64,000 nucleotides of DNA from the NCBI RefSeq assembly GCF_001039355.2, contig NW_019775069.1, positions 892,027-956,026 of the forward strand, given 5' to 3'. The translations under genes were made by a program, and so were the position numbers. Of this stretch, positions 54,607 to 64,000 are shown piece after piece. The notes beneath the pieces are model-generated. The model saw nothing but the letters and a program-made list of their open reading frames with translations. It was not told the DNA's origin and did not search any database. Each line of letters begins with the position of its first letter. The first letter of the stretch is position 1. This DNA comes from Lingula anatina (Eukaryota; Brachiopoda; Lingulata; Lingulida; Lingulidae).

Positions 54607-54642
<36 letters not shown>
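54607..54642. repeat. Microsatellite (CA)n
   Basis: Pure CA tract of about 18 units in intergenic DNA. Confidence 0.97.
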
Positions 54643-54643
<1 letters not shown>

Positions 54644-55095
54644 CACCTTTTTGATTTAATTTTATAGATTTTTTGTTGGTGTGACAGTAAACTAAACGCG
54701 GTATAGAATACAGTGTATATCTTAAAAGTAGTCACTCGGCTGTTCAATTAAAGTTGCTCACGGCCTACAAGCATATAATGAGTAGGAAGGCATAATTTCT
54801 TGAAGTACCTGGAACAGCCAGAATAATCAACTGTAAAAGTAATGTGCTGTAGCGCAAAGTGTCCCTGAAACCAGAGATATGCGTCATTATTGCTGCACGC
54901 AATCTTTGAGCCCAAAAATGCCTCAACATGTGCCTCCTGACTGCAAATGGTTCAGCGTCCTTCTTGTCAATCATGCGCACTTCAATTTGGCACCATAACA
55001 TACACCTTTATGAAAACCATGTAGCTTTATGAGAGAACAGTTTCATTAGCTCTGTATGTATCAATTTAAATTATTGTTTTTCTTTTTATCAAGAG

Positions 55096-55240
55096 CTTAC
55101 AAAATATGTGGGTATTACCTGATTAGGGGCAATTGACCTGGATTTTCATTCCAGGTGAAATGACCCTAGTCATTTACTCCCTGATGATGGTGACTGACAG
55201 TCACAGAAATATTGGAGGTAATACCCACATATTTTGTAAG
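55096..55240 (+). mobile_element. 145-bp element with inverted ends and a hammerhead core
   Basis: It starts CTTACAAAATATGTGGG and ends with the exact inverse CATATTTTGTAAG; both ends are followed inward by TATTACC/GGTAATA. It contains a second hairpin (ACCTGGA/TCCAGGT, 55136-55156) and the hammerhead-like core at 55173-55221. The terminal structure plus ribozyme is reminiscent of Penelope-like elements or of tiny retrozyme-like repeats. Confidence 0.6.
55173..55221 (+). ncRNA. Candidate type I minimal hammerhead ribozyme
   Basis: In order: stem I strand TTTACTCC, the invariant CTGATGA (55181-55187), a stem II closed by T-A with GTGACT/AGTCAC around GAC (one bulged G), the invariant GAAA (55206-55209), a self-complementary ATAT acting as a two-base stem III, and a U at 55213 as cleavage base. 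GGAGGTAA then re-pairs with stem I with one bulge. Such very short stem III designs are known from Penelope-like elements, where they are thought to act as dimers. Not tested. Confidence 0.55.
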
Positions 55241-55764
55241 TTTAAAACATTTTCCACTTAAATTAGAAATCGTTGGGATGGAATGTACATAGGCTACATC
55301 TTTTTGCGTAAAACATTACACTTTTATCATTATTTCTTTATTTTAATGTCTTGAAAATAAGCTAATTTTAACAATGATTGCATGTATTATAAAAGCGTAT
55401 GCTTTATTGACACAATCCCAGCTTTTTCGGTATAGTTGGCAAAAATGTAACATTTGTGAAGACATTTTCAACTGCTACCTGTTGCAGTCTTTCTCGGTGC
55501 TGTCGACCTTGTTTGGCCACTAGGTGGAGACATGGGCAAAAATGACGTTATAACTTGGCCTGTGTAGGCCTGTGTGCCAGTCTCATCACCTAGAGTGTGA
55601 AACAAGGATTAAAGTAGCGAGGAAGACTGTTAGACATGACGCAATACATCAAGGAGAATTTATTATCTTATCACTGAATGGTTAAGTTTTGGCAGGCCTA
55701 CCGATGGCCTCGTTTTTAAGTTTGTGGATGAAAATGTTTTTACGTCCACATAGGTTTTCTTTAT

Positions 55765-55886
55765 CCTCTACCAGAGCAGCCGATTAAATATGTGCACTTT
55801 CTCACAGCAGAGGATCGTGTCATTAATACCCAGAGACATATCTGTGAATATCTAGTGAAAAATCCATCTGTGGCCCTGGTAGAGGG
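55765..55886 (+). mobile_element. Small inverted-repeat element, family 'CCTCTACCAGGG', copy 2
   Basis: The ends CCTCTACCAGAG and GGCCCTGGTAGAGG are inverted. The interior matches the reverse complement of 34702-34810 in the same block order, with an extra dozen bases near the right end. Confidence 0.75.
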
Positions 55887-57097
55887 TAGGATTTTCTGCA
55901 TCAGTTGTGCGATGCGCCAAACTTCGATGAGGTGTATTTAATTGTAAACATCCAACTTCTAACTGAATGGTTGTACTACGGACGCAGCTATACTGCTGTC
56001 ATGATAGAGATATTGCCTTTACATTAGAATAAATCAAACCAAAAAATTCAATGAAAGTGTCTTTGATGCTCTTTTTGTTTTCAGCAGGAATGCGTTCAGG
56101 TTTAGATCAACGTTATCGTTAGATAACGTCGCCGGGCCTAGACAAATGCACATTAACTGTATAATGTTTCCTTCTAATCAAATTAATCCAGCGATTCCTG
56201 GTGCCCGGGGTTGGGTTTTTACGGGGACATTTCATGTGACTTCGTCGTCTAAAGTAGCGGAATGTTTCCTTCCAATAATCCGTACTTTTTCTCAATGCCA
56301 CGACTGAGGCCATGCTTTACGATAGGAAATAACTGAAACGTTTCAAGTTTTGCTATCTTATTTGGAATAAATTTATAAGGGTGCATATGATGTAAAACAG
56401 ATAACTATAAACGATAATGTAGTTTTATTTAACTAAGCATTTCCCAGTAATTGACTATTTAGTTGACTTTAGAATTTTAAGACACGTTGTTCGTGATTTT
56501 AGATGATACATGTGTTTTAGATTTACAAGTTTTTATCTTAAATCTTTACATTGTACACAAAAGGACGAACGTTGAGCGAGATTTTAAAGTACACATTATT
56601 ATCATCATTTTCTTAAGTCAGGCTAAGTGCACGACAAATAAAGATATGTCTTACACTGCATGTTATTTTAGGGTTAATAAGATGATGATTTTTTTATTAT
56701 TGGTACATTTCTGAGGATGTTTTATATTAAGCTTTTTGTTTCATTTTCAAATCGCACAAACTGTCATTTAACTTTTAACTTTAAAATTTTTCTTTGGTTT
56801 TCACATATGAGATTATTTCACAGAAGTATCAAGCAACTGAATCAATTTAAAGTTTTACTCTAAAATTTTCACGACCACCTGTTGAAAGTTTTGCCAATTT
56901 AGAATAACCAGTAAAGCGAATAATGACACACACACCAATTAATAATTCTTATGTCTTGGAACAGAAACCCTTAAGTAATATTTATTTCTTCTTTGTCGTG
57001 AATGTATATACAAAAACCGAGACTCGTTGCTCAACCGAGCACTACAGTAAAACCAAGTGTGTAGAGTGCATTTGTCTGTATATGTTCAGAGGTAGGG

Positions 57098-57335
57098 CAG
57101 TGGCGGATTTAGAGGGGGGGGGGTCTGAAAAAAATCACACTAATGGTAACCTCTTGAAATTAGAATTTTGACTAGCTTAATCATAGTTCTAAACCGTAAA
57201 AATGGCATTGTTCGCCCTCTAAAATACTAAAAATTTTCGTGCCCTAACTCCATGTCAAAGGGAGGGGGGGTGAGAGTCGGCTTCGCATCCCCAGACCCCC
57301 CCCCCCCTTCAAATAATCCTAGATCCGCCCCTTTT
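57098..57335. mobile_element. Inverted-repeat element with CAGTGGCGGAT end (hAT-like remnant)
   Basis: The left end CAGTGGCGGATTTAGA with a G-run and the right end, inverted as GGGGCGGATCTAGGA with a G-run, are imperfect inverted repeats. They resemble ends of invertebrate hAT-type non-autonomous elements. The right terminus lacks the CAGT and no target duplication was found, so the limits are approximate. Confidence 0.5.
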
Positions 57336-60170
57336 GGGGAAAGTGTTTGCATCAATGACAACGTGGAAATGCACTTTAGGCGCTTTCTGTCAGAATGACG
57401 AAATGCGTTCCCCAATATTTAGTAAACTGATTTTTTCCTTTAAATGTCAGAGTAGGGAGTATAATTTTTCAATATATTGCGAGGGAAGAGGGTTTGCGTC
57501 ATTCGCTAATCATTCATCGGGTTTTAGTGTGGCGTTTCAATTGTAATCCTTGATAGGCGAGTTGACGCTTCCGTATTGCTTATCATGCCTGTTAGGTCCG
57601 TATGGGTTTTGTCCGTTTACCTTCACATCGCGATTAGTTTTTACTGTTTTACCACCAACAAAAACAAACGAAAGTAAACAATTGCTGTGGTATAGTTTAT
57701 GTAAATTAAACTACTTTTAAACCCTAGGATGTCTTCGGTGCCAATCTACCAGAATGTTTCTTTAACCATCATTTTTAACGCGCACAGTGTATCGGCTCAT
57801 ATTAGCTAGATCGGTTCAGCTAATACAATCTCCAGTGCATAGCTTCATCATACGATACAAAAGAGATATACAGGGAAATAACTAGGTCAATCCATGAAAG
57901 GGCAGCCATCTCGCCTGACTCATATTATTTAGCGAGAAAAAGCTGAAAAGGAAGAGTAAAGTGTCCGTACCGGTCGGATACAGGGCAGTGACAGGGCTGG
58001 ATACAGAGCGACCTGTCAGAATCCATACTGTTGATGAAGGAAGGAGAACACAACAGACGTAGCTTAGACTTGTCCTGAATAATTCTGCACCCAATTTGAA
58101 AGGTAAGTCAAAATTCTTTGAGGTCTATTTGATGGGACTGTATGGGTGTGAAATACAGGCAGAAATGTCTTCAAATGGAAGGCGTTTCCCTTTCAGGTTA
58201 CTTGAGTGTGATGATGTGAGAACATTCTGATTATAAGCAAACTTTCTGATTGATCAAAGAATTATAAACGAGTTCTAATCTAATCAAGGTTTTAACTGTA
58301 GCCTACATAGGTGCATTAGAGTGACAGTCCACACAGCACAGACAGCATTCCTACCACACGTAACACATGTTTTAACATTCTTTAAAAAGAACATTATATC
58401 ATAGGAGCTAGGTAAACATTCCTCTCTGGGGCAGGACCACTTCGTTTTATCCTGTACGCAAAACAGCTACTATAGGAAACACTACACTAAATATTGCGTG
58501 TAGAGCAGTTTGTCATTTGCCAGTTATCCCCAGAGAACATTCATCATTTAGATTACCTCATAATCACTCCTATTTATGCAAACATATTGGTGCGCAGTGC
58601 AGTTTATCATATCACGTTTTTCAGGGAATCAGACCGGGGAATAGCCAACGTTCGAGGGGATTAGACATCTTTAAAGCCAGGTACATAATTTCGATGTTCT
58701 ACCTAGCAAGCAAAAGTATTTCAGATAATAACTTTTGATATTTGGCCTACACGTCTCTATACACTCTGAATTTTTAAATGAAAAAATTCGATCCCCAGAT
58801 CGGCAGGTGCTTAGCATTATCCAATGTCATGTGGAGGGGCGGCTATTCTGGTTATGGCCCACTCTCTCACGCTAGGCACGTTATACATGTAGGCCCCTAA
58901 TGGAGATGTAAGGGAGTCCACAGTCCTATAGACATCCCACTTGAACAGTGGTCAATGAGAGGTATTTATTACTTCCATGGCCATTGTGCACGTACTGGAG
59001 ACAAAAAGATATAAAACTAGGAAAGACTAAAGGCCTACTCCGAAGTTCGACCAAATCCCATTATCTTTCGATAAGGGCCAGACAGCCTATGGAATAATGC
59101 AGTTTTGATAACACATACCATAAAACGTACTTGACAAAATTTAACAAGCTTATCTTTTCCTAGATAAATGAACAATAATGACAAATTTGAAGGCAAATAG
59201 GCTTTTGATTGACACATTATAAGCGTGTTTTTGATAATCCTCTTATAAGTTGGACATTCAAATTTAAACACTGAAATGATAAAATATCTCTTGAATCTGT
59301 AAAAAAGGTGAAACACACATGGGGGAGGGGTCTAAAATGCGAATAGAATTCTGCACTTCGCCAATACATCTCCCAACAATATCTTTGTGACTAAAGTTTA
59401 GTGGTAGATGTGGAACTCATTCATGAGGAATTAGAATAAGGCGAATGCTATGTAGGCAAGGATGTGTAGGACGTTGGGTCACTGAATCTATTACACGTTG
59501 ATGAGATGGTATGTGTAAAGCCGCCTACTCTTAACGTCATCAAAACCATTATTAAACTGTCAGCTGCAGTAGGAAAATGACCTTTAGTGGTGTAAAAATA
59601 GCGAGATGACGCGAAAAGTGTCGTCTGCTCGTCGTAGAAGTACGTGACATCGAGTCACGCATTGTCAACATCAATGTTAAGCTTCTTAAAGCAAAAAAAA
59701 AAAAAAAAAAAAAAAAAAACTACATCGAAAGACATACCTTTCGTTAGTCAGTTGCTGGATATAAATGACCATGAAAATGTCAAGTCTTAAAAAAAGGAGA
59801 AATACCACTTGGTGCCATTGTAATTTCCCAGGGCCATATTTCGAGACCAAACCAGTAATTAATATTATTGGGTCCTCATTCATTCATTTATTCATTATAT
59901 CGGACACGCCCCTCTCGCTAGGGAAACATTTCTCCGACTTATTAATCCCAAATGGAACTATCGGACTGTCTTATTCCAGTGACATATTTTAGACAGTTCT
60001 TAACGTGATTACCTGTATGTCTGTTTCCTTTCTACCAGGAAGTAGTTTGTAACATTTGTCATTAAAAATTATTAATTTGCATTTAAACGTTTTATCACCA
60101 AGCTGATCAATGATTCTTTTCATATTAGAACCTTAGACTTATGTGTAATTATTTTTTCAGCAACTCTAAA

Positions 60171-60779
60171 ATGGCGAGTCGTGATAGAACAAGTTTGCGA
60201 ACCATTCCTGAATTATCAACAACTCCAGATGAAACCGAACAAGCCAATCTGCTCAGGTTTCTTGGTTTCCCAATGGACGAAGTTGCTGGAGACAGCGCCG
60301 ACCTCTCAGAAAGAGCACACAATCTGCAGCTGACGTGCGAGAGAGAATTCGGCGGGGATTTTGCTGCTGTTGTCAAAAAGAAACCGGCAAACGTGAACTT
60401 CGTTTTGGAACACCAAAAGGGCTGGTACAGAGAGGAATGGTTCGGAGATTACCAATATATAATCTGGAAGCAGTCTGAAGGACAGAAACCAAAAGCAAAC
60501 ATCAAGCCAGACCTCTTCATTGCCTTGGTGAACAGTTTTGCCAATCTCTGCGGTGAAGAAGCAGAAGGGGAGTATTCAGACTGTCTGCAACGAGCAAGCT
60601 ACATAAAGAAGAAATTACAAGATGCAACGGGAACAAGCACAATGTGTGTGTACTGTATGCATGAAAAACACGGCGGCGTTGGCTGGAGCTACGACCACAT
60701 GCTGGGATACAAGTACATAACTGAATATTTAGATGATTATAAGTACGGCGCGTGGATATATCGAGAGCCACCCAAATAG
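60171..60779 (+). CDS. Uncharacterised 202-aa protein
   Basis: A single coding exon follows a TTTTTTCAG acceptor (60152-60160), so a non-coding upstream exon is expected; a good donor at 58103 could provide it. The ATG at 60171 (AAAATGGCG) starts MASRDRTSLRTIPELSTTPD and the frame ends in TAG at 60777. There is no signal peptide or TM segment. The N-terminal 30 residues look disordered. The remainder is rich in aromatic residues (GWYREEWFGDYQYIIWKQ, GWSYDHMLGYKYITEYLDDYKYGAWIY) with a CVYCMHEKHGG motif that could coordinate a metal, though only two Cys and two His are close together. It suggests a compact cytosolic or nuclear domain. I recognise no family. Base composition is less AT-rich than the flanks, supporting real coding. 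Confidence 0.75.
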   Translation: MASRDRTSLRTIPELSTTPDETEQANLLRFLGFPMDEVAGDSADLSERAHNLQLTCEREFGGDFAAVVKKKPANVNFVLEHQKGWYREEWFGDYQYIIWKQSEGQKPKANIKPDLFIALVNSFANLCGEEAEGEYSDCLQRASYIKKKLQDATGTSTMCVYCMHEKHGGVGWSYDHMLGYKYITEYLDDYKYGAWIYREPPK

Positions 60780-62111
60780 AGCGGAGTGTGAAACTGTAAT
60801 TTTGTTTCATATCTTGGCTCACAGTGGAAACGTATCTGTATAGTTTGTGATAAATCTAGGTCTTTGTGTCTGTGTCTGAAAAATTGATGGAAACGCATTT
60901 GGCAAAGCAGAAAATTCTGAAAAATATATGAAATCCGGCGGTGCTAAAGACGGACGTAATAGCATATTGTTCAAAAGAGTCGTGTGCAATAACATTATTT
61001 CACGGCGTTATTTCTAGACTGCAATTAATAAAAGGAAATGGGAATTAATTTTGGCGGCCTAGTATTTGCCAATAGCGAAGTTTTCATAAGTTTGAAAGTA
61101 GGTTGATTGATGGTAAAATACCAACAGAAAAAAATGGACTATTTTTATTGAAACCAAATTATCGCAGATAAGACAAGTTCGTGTCTGCTATCACATTATT
61201 TAAAGGTCCTCTGCGTTTCAACGACTCTTAAATAAAAAAATACAAATAGTTCGAAAAAGATTTAAAATCAAACTGATGTTCGTATTTGTACTTAACTAGA
61301 CTCTTTGAACTCTTCGCATTTGCAACCAATTTGACTAATAATTTCCATGAATCGGGAAGCAGTAAATCAATATCTTCATCACTCAACTTACCGAGAAACT
61401 AATGTGGCGAAGTAATATGCCCCAGACGTCTGAGGGTTCTAATTATTTATTTATCTACTAATGCAGACAAAGGTTATAACAGCAAGTAATTACTTTTTGT
61501 GTAAATTTTATGAATCCGTAAAAGACCTAAATATAAAGCCTACGTCTAGTATGAGGCAGGTTGTTTTACTGATAACTGCTTTGAGACCTACTGTTAGACT
61601 ACGTGTCATTTGATTACATAAATAACGCAAAAGTATCATCGTTGACAGAAATCTCTTTTTAAATAAAGAAATTGGCTGTACGTTTGAGATCAAGCTTCTT
61701 GAAATTATTGAGCAACAACACATATGAAAAGAAAATAACTTTTGTAAACAGAAACGTAGGTATTTGAAAGCATAATTTTGCCATTGGTCGACCATGATTT
61801 AACTACTCGTTAGTGTGGCAATGAAAAACGTTAAATTCCTCTAGTCTTTCAGTCTAATGTGAAAAAATACACGGGATAACGGAAACTTAAATCATCCTTA
61901 ACTGTGTACAGAACATTCGTAGCTTTATCTGTTTATATGTATTCAATAACTAGTAACCGATCAGTTAACTTTCAATAACCAAAGATGTGTACTGCTAAGC
62001 TGATTGTACATTTTGCTAAAGAGTTTAAGGGACTATATCTGATATGTGAAGAAATAAAGGATATTAAACTGTGTTGTTAAGTATTGAGGCTGTAATTTCA
62101 AAGCAAAATTA

Positions 62112-62158
<47 letters not shown>

Positions 62159-62329
62159 GGGGGGGGGGGAGAGATAAAACAAAACCTGGTTATATCGGAA
62201 AGACCTGTAAATAATACTTTTCGATATTTAAACATGTAACGGGCAACTGCAATATCATATGGCAGAAATCGGTGTCATGGAGTTTCAGTGTGTTATAATT
62301 TTAAGTACATTGCAGGAAAGTAGTTCACA
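60780..62329. other. 3' flank of the uncharacterised gene
   Basis: AT-rich sequence with a candidate AATAAA at 61027-61032, about 250 nt after the stop, and a (TG)n-polyG tract at 62113-62168. No further gene is seen. Confidence 0.5.
62113..62168. repeat. Microsatellite (TG)n followed by G-run
   Basis: About 22 TG units end in TTGG and a G10 tract. Confidence 0.97.
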
Positions 62330-62800
62330 AACTTCCGTCTCCAAATCACAAAAGTTTGAACTTCTTCCATGGTCTATGATGAGTTACCAGAAATTACAAT
62401 GTGAGAAAAATTTAGAATCAACTATCCCCCCCCCCCTCCCCGAACAGCCCAACCCCAAATAGCACTGCAATTCTGAAGTGCTTATGTTTATATTATGCAC
62501 ATCCTTGATGATAGGTCTACCAATTCCCAAAGTTTGAACTTTCTCACTATAATGGTCTAGGAGGAGAAAGCAGAAATTACAATGTAAAACAATTAGAATT
62601 ATCCCCCCCATAGACAACCAAGCCCCCAGACACAGTAAAATCCAAACGTGCCCATGCAATTCCCTTGTGATATGTCTATAAAGTTCCAATTTCCTCACTC
62701 TTATGACTTAGGAGTTCACAGAAATTACCATGTGAAAGGAATTAAGAATTATCCACCCCCCCAGGGGCAGCCCCAACCCCCAGTTGCCCAAAGACAGCAT
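62330..62800 (+). repeat. Diverged tandem repeat, three units of about 150-185 bp
   Basis: Three units are marked by CAGAAATTACMATGTRA (62388, 62571, 62719), each preceded by an AAGTTYVAAMTT-like word and a 'TATGAcTTAgGAG' block. Each is followed by AATTATCC plus a C-run and CAGCCCAAcCCC. Unit spacing is 183 and 148 bp. The units are clearly diverged, so the array is old. Nothing coding is seen. Confidence 0.7.
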
Positions 62801-64000
62801 TCAGATAGACCCAGCTGGGTCGATCCAACTCTGCAGGGATTTTCTCTAAGTGCAATCAGTAGAATCAGCTTAATAGTCTGACATGCCTCCTGGAGCAGGT
62901 AGGGGGTAATTAACAAGTAAGGTAAAGTCCTACCAAATGGTAATGAACACACATTTCAAGGAACTTTGATATGAAGGACATGTGTGTCCAATGATGCAAA
63001 CAAACAAAATGTCCACCCTTAGAATAAATAATTTATTAACCACATCACAGAAAAGACCTCCTTTTTCAAACTTGTGAAACAAATTTAACCAAATCCAGCA
63101 GCCTAACAATATAATTTTTTTTTGCCATTTTTGTATTTAAAACAATGGTACTAACTCAAACAATAATGCAATACACATAGAACAATTAAATGATGAAAGA
63201 CTAGACTATGCGGAGTTCATAGCAGGAGAAATGAACTTGGGGGGAAAAAAAGTGGCTGATTGAGGGAAGCAGATCTTTCGTTGCTATGAGTGAGCATGCA
63301 ATATAGTTATTGGTACTTGCCATCAAATAAGGTTTTGTCCCTATACCCTCCCTACCTCCCTCCCCTTAAAGGCTTCTTACTTGGCCATTACACAGAAAAT
63401 ACTTTCCATTTTCAAAGGAGAAACCTTATTTGACAACAAGGACTTTTTTCAATGCAATTCACCCATGTTTAAAAGGGAATGAAATGGCCACCTGTATGGG
63501 TGCACTTTAGGTTTCAAAGAAGCAAATGAAATTTGAACTTGTATGGCTTAACTTGAGAAACGAATTCCAAGTTGCACTACCTGTTAGACACTTGGCTCAA
63601 CTGTGATTAAATTGTACCAAGGGAAGTCATGCAATCCTAAGATGCCAAGGCACTGATGGTTTTTGGCCTCAATTCATGGTACACACAATTTTATTTGATT
63701 AACAATGTACCTTTCATTTTGAGAATTCCCAGAGGAACTTGTGTCTTAGTGCATTTTAGCATGCCTACATAATATGTGCCCACTCGGTTTATGATTTCAG
63801 AACTGCAAAAGCGTGAGAAAAAGCAAACTTTACCTCTAACCAAGAGGAGGGAAGGTTTATGTGGGGTGAAGAAGGGTGGCAATTTCATCCTTGTGAAATA
63901 CCTATCACAATACATCCATAGCTACACTTGCTACTGAGCAGAGAACACTTGGATCCCTCTAATTAATACCAGCAGCAACTGTATCACACACTAACATAAT
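62801..64000. other. Non-coding, nothing recognised
   Basis: About 1.2 kb with short open frames only. No splice-consistent coding exon, repeat family or RNA gene was recognised up to the window edge. Confidence 0.5.

Larger units (their letters stand above)
53749..60160. other. Intergenic region, no gene supported
   Basis: After the tetraspan gene (polyA signal AATAAA at 54091-54096) come a CA microsatellite, a Penelope-like/hammerhead element, an inverted-repeat element and an hAT-like remnant. An AATTTGAAAG|GTAAGT donor at 58103 may close a non-coding first exon of the gene at 60171. An A28 run lies near 59692-59719. Other sequence shows nothing. Confidence 0.5.

Noticed and set aside
57882-58094. 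Minus-strand 70-codon open frame
   Set aside because: It is opposite to the probable non-coding first exon of the gene at 60171 and has no recognisable domain.

Overview
The window is animal nuclear DNA: AT-rich, with multi-exon genes, GT-AG introns up to 11 kb, microsatellites, MITE-like elements and hammerhead/Penelope-like relics. The gene content (BTB zinc fingers, a beta-1,4-galactosyltransferase-family enzyme, a p55-type MAGUK, a claudin-like tetraspan) and the repeat landscape fit an invertebrate, most likely a lophotrochozoan such as a mollusc. That placement is an inference, not proven. Only two ambiguous bases (N) occur, at 2228 and 18856, and both lie at structurally suspicious places.

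Layout. 1-2228: a minus-strand copy (A) of the 5' part of a BTB/C2H2 zinc-finger gene, about 1% different from a fuller copy B at 4070-8739; the match stops exactly at the N at 2228. 8740-12873: intergenic space between divergent genes. 12891-16982: a plus-strand BTB/C2H2 gene, paralogous to A/B, with the same intron positions and phases in its 3' half. 17637-32732: a complete six-exon minus-strand beta-4-glycosyltransferase (394 aa), probably a GalNAc transferase. Its fourth intron contains a same-strand half MAGUK gene (SH3 plus guanylate-kinase domain, eight in-frame exons, 19812-26312) lacking its L27/PDZ exons. The largest intron of that half gene holds a plus-strand three-exon gene for a putative secreted 231-aa protein (21823-23136). 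The MAGUK block is bracketed by same-orientation copies of one TTAA-ended MITE, one of them broken at the second N. 40596-53748: a three-exon PMP22/claudin-like four-pass membrane protein. 60171-60779: a 202-aa protein I do not recognise. The remaining sequence is intergenic or intronic.

Repeats. Four copies of a roughly 350-bp MITE with TTAA ends; two copies of a roughly 115-bp inverted-repeat element; a TA-flanked mariner-type MITE; a Tc1/mariner relic with very long inverted arms; several fold-back elements; two Penelope-like relics with hammerhead-ribozyme-like cores; and a 49-bp minisatellite that begins inside the last codons of the MAGUK gene and expands its C-terminal coding sequence into the 3' UTR.

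No operon-like cooperation is expected. The biological themes are zinc-finger gene duplication, cell-surface glycosylation, cell polarity/junction proteins and repeat-driven remodelling. Several of the striking arrangements (A/B duplication, truncated MAGUK) could be assembly artefacts and are flagged as such.
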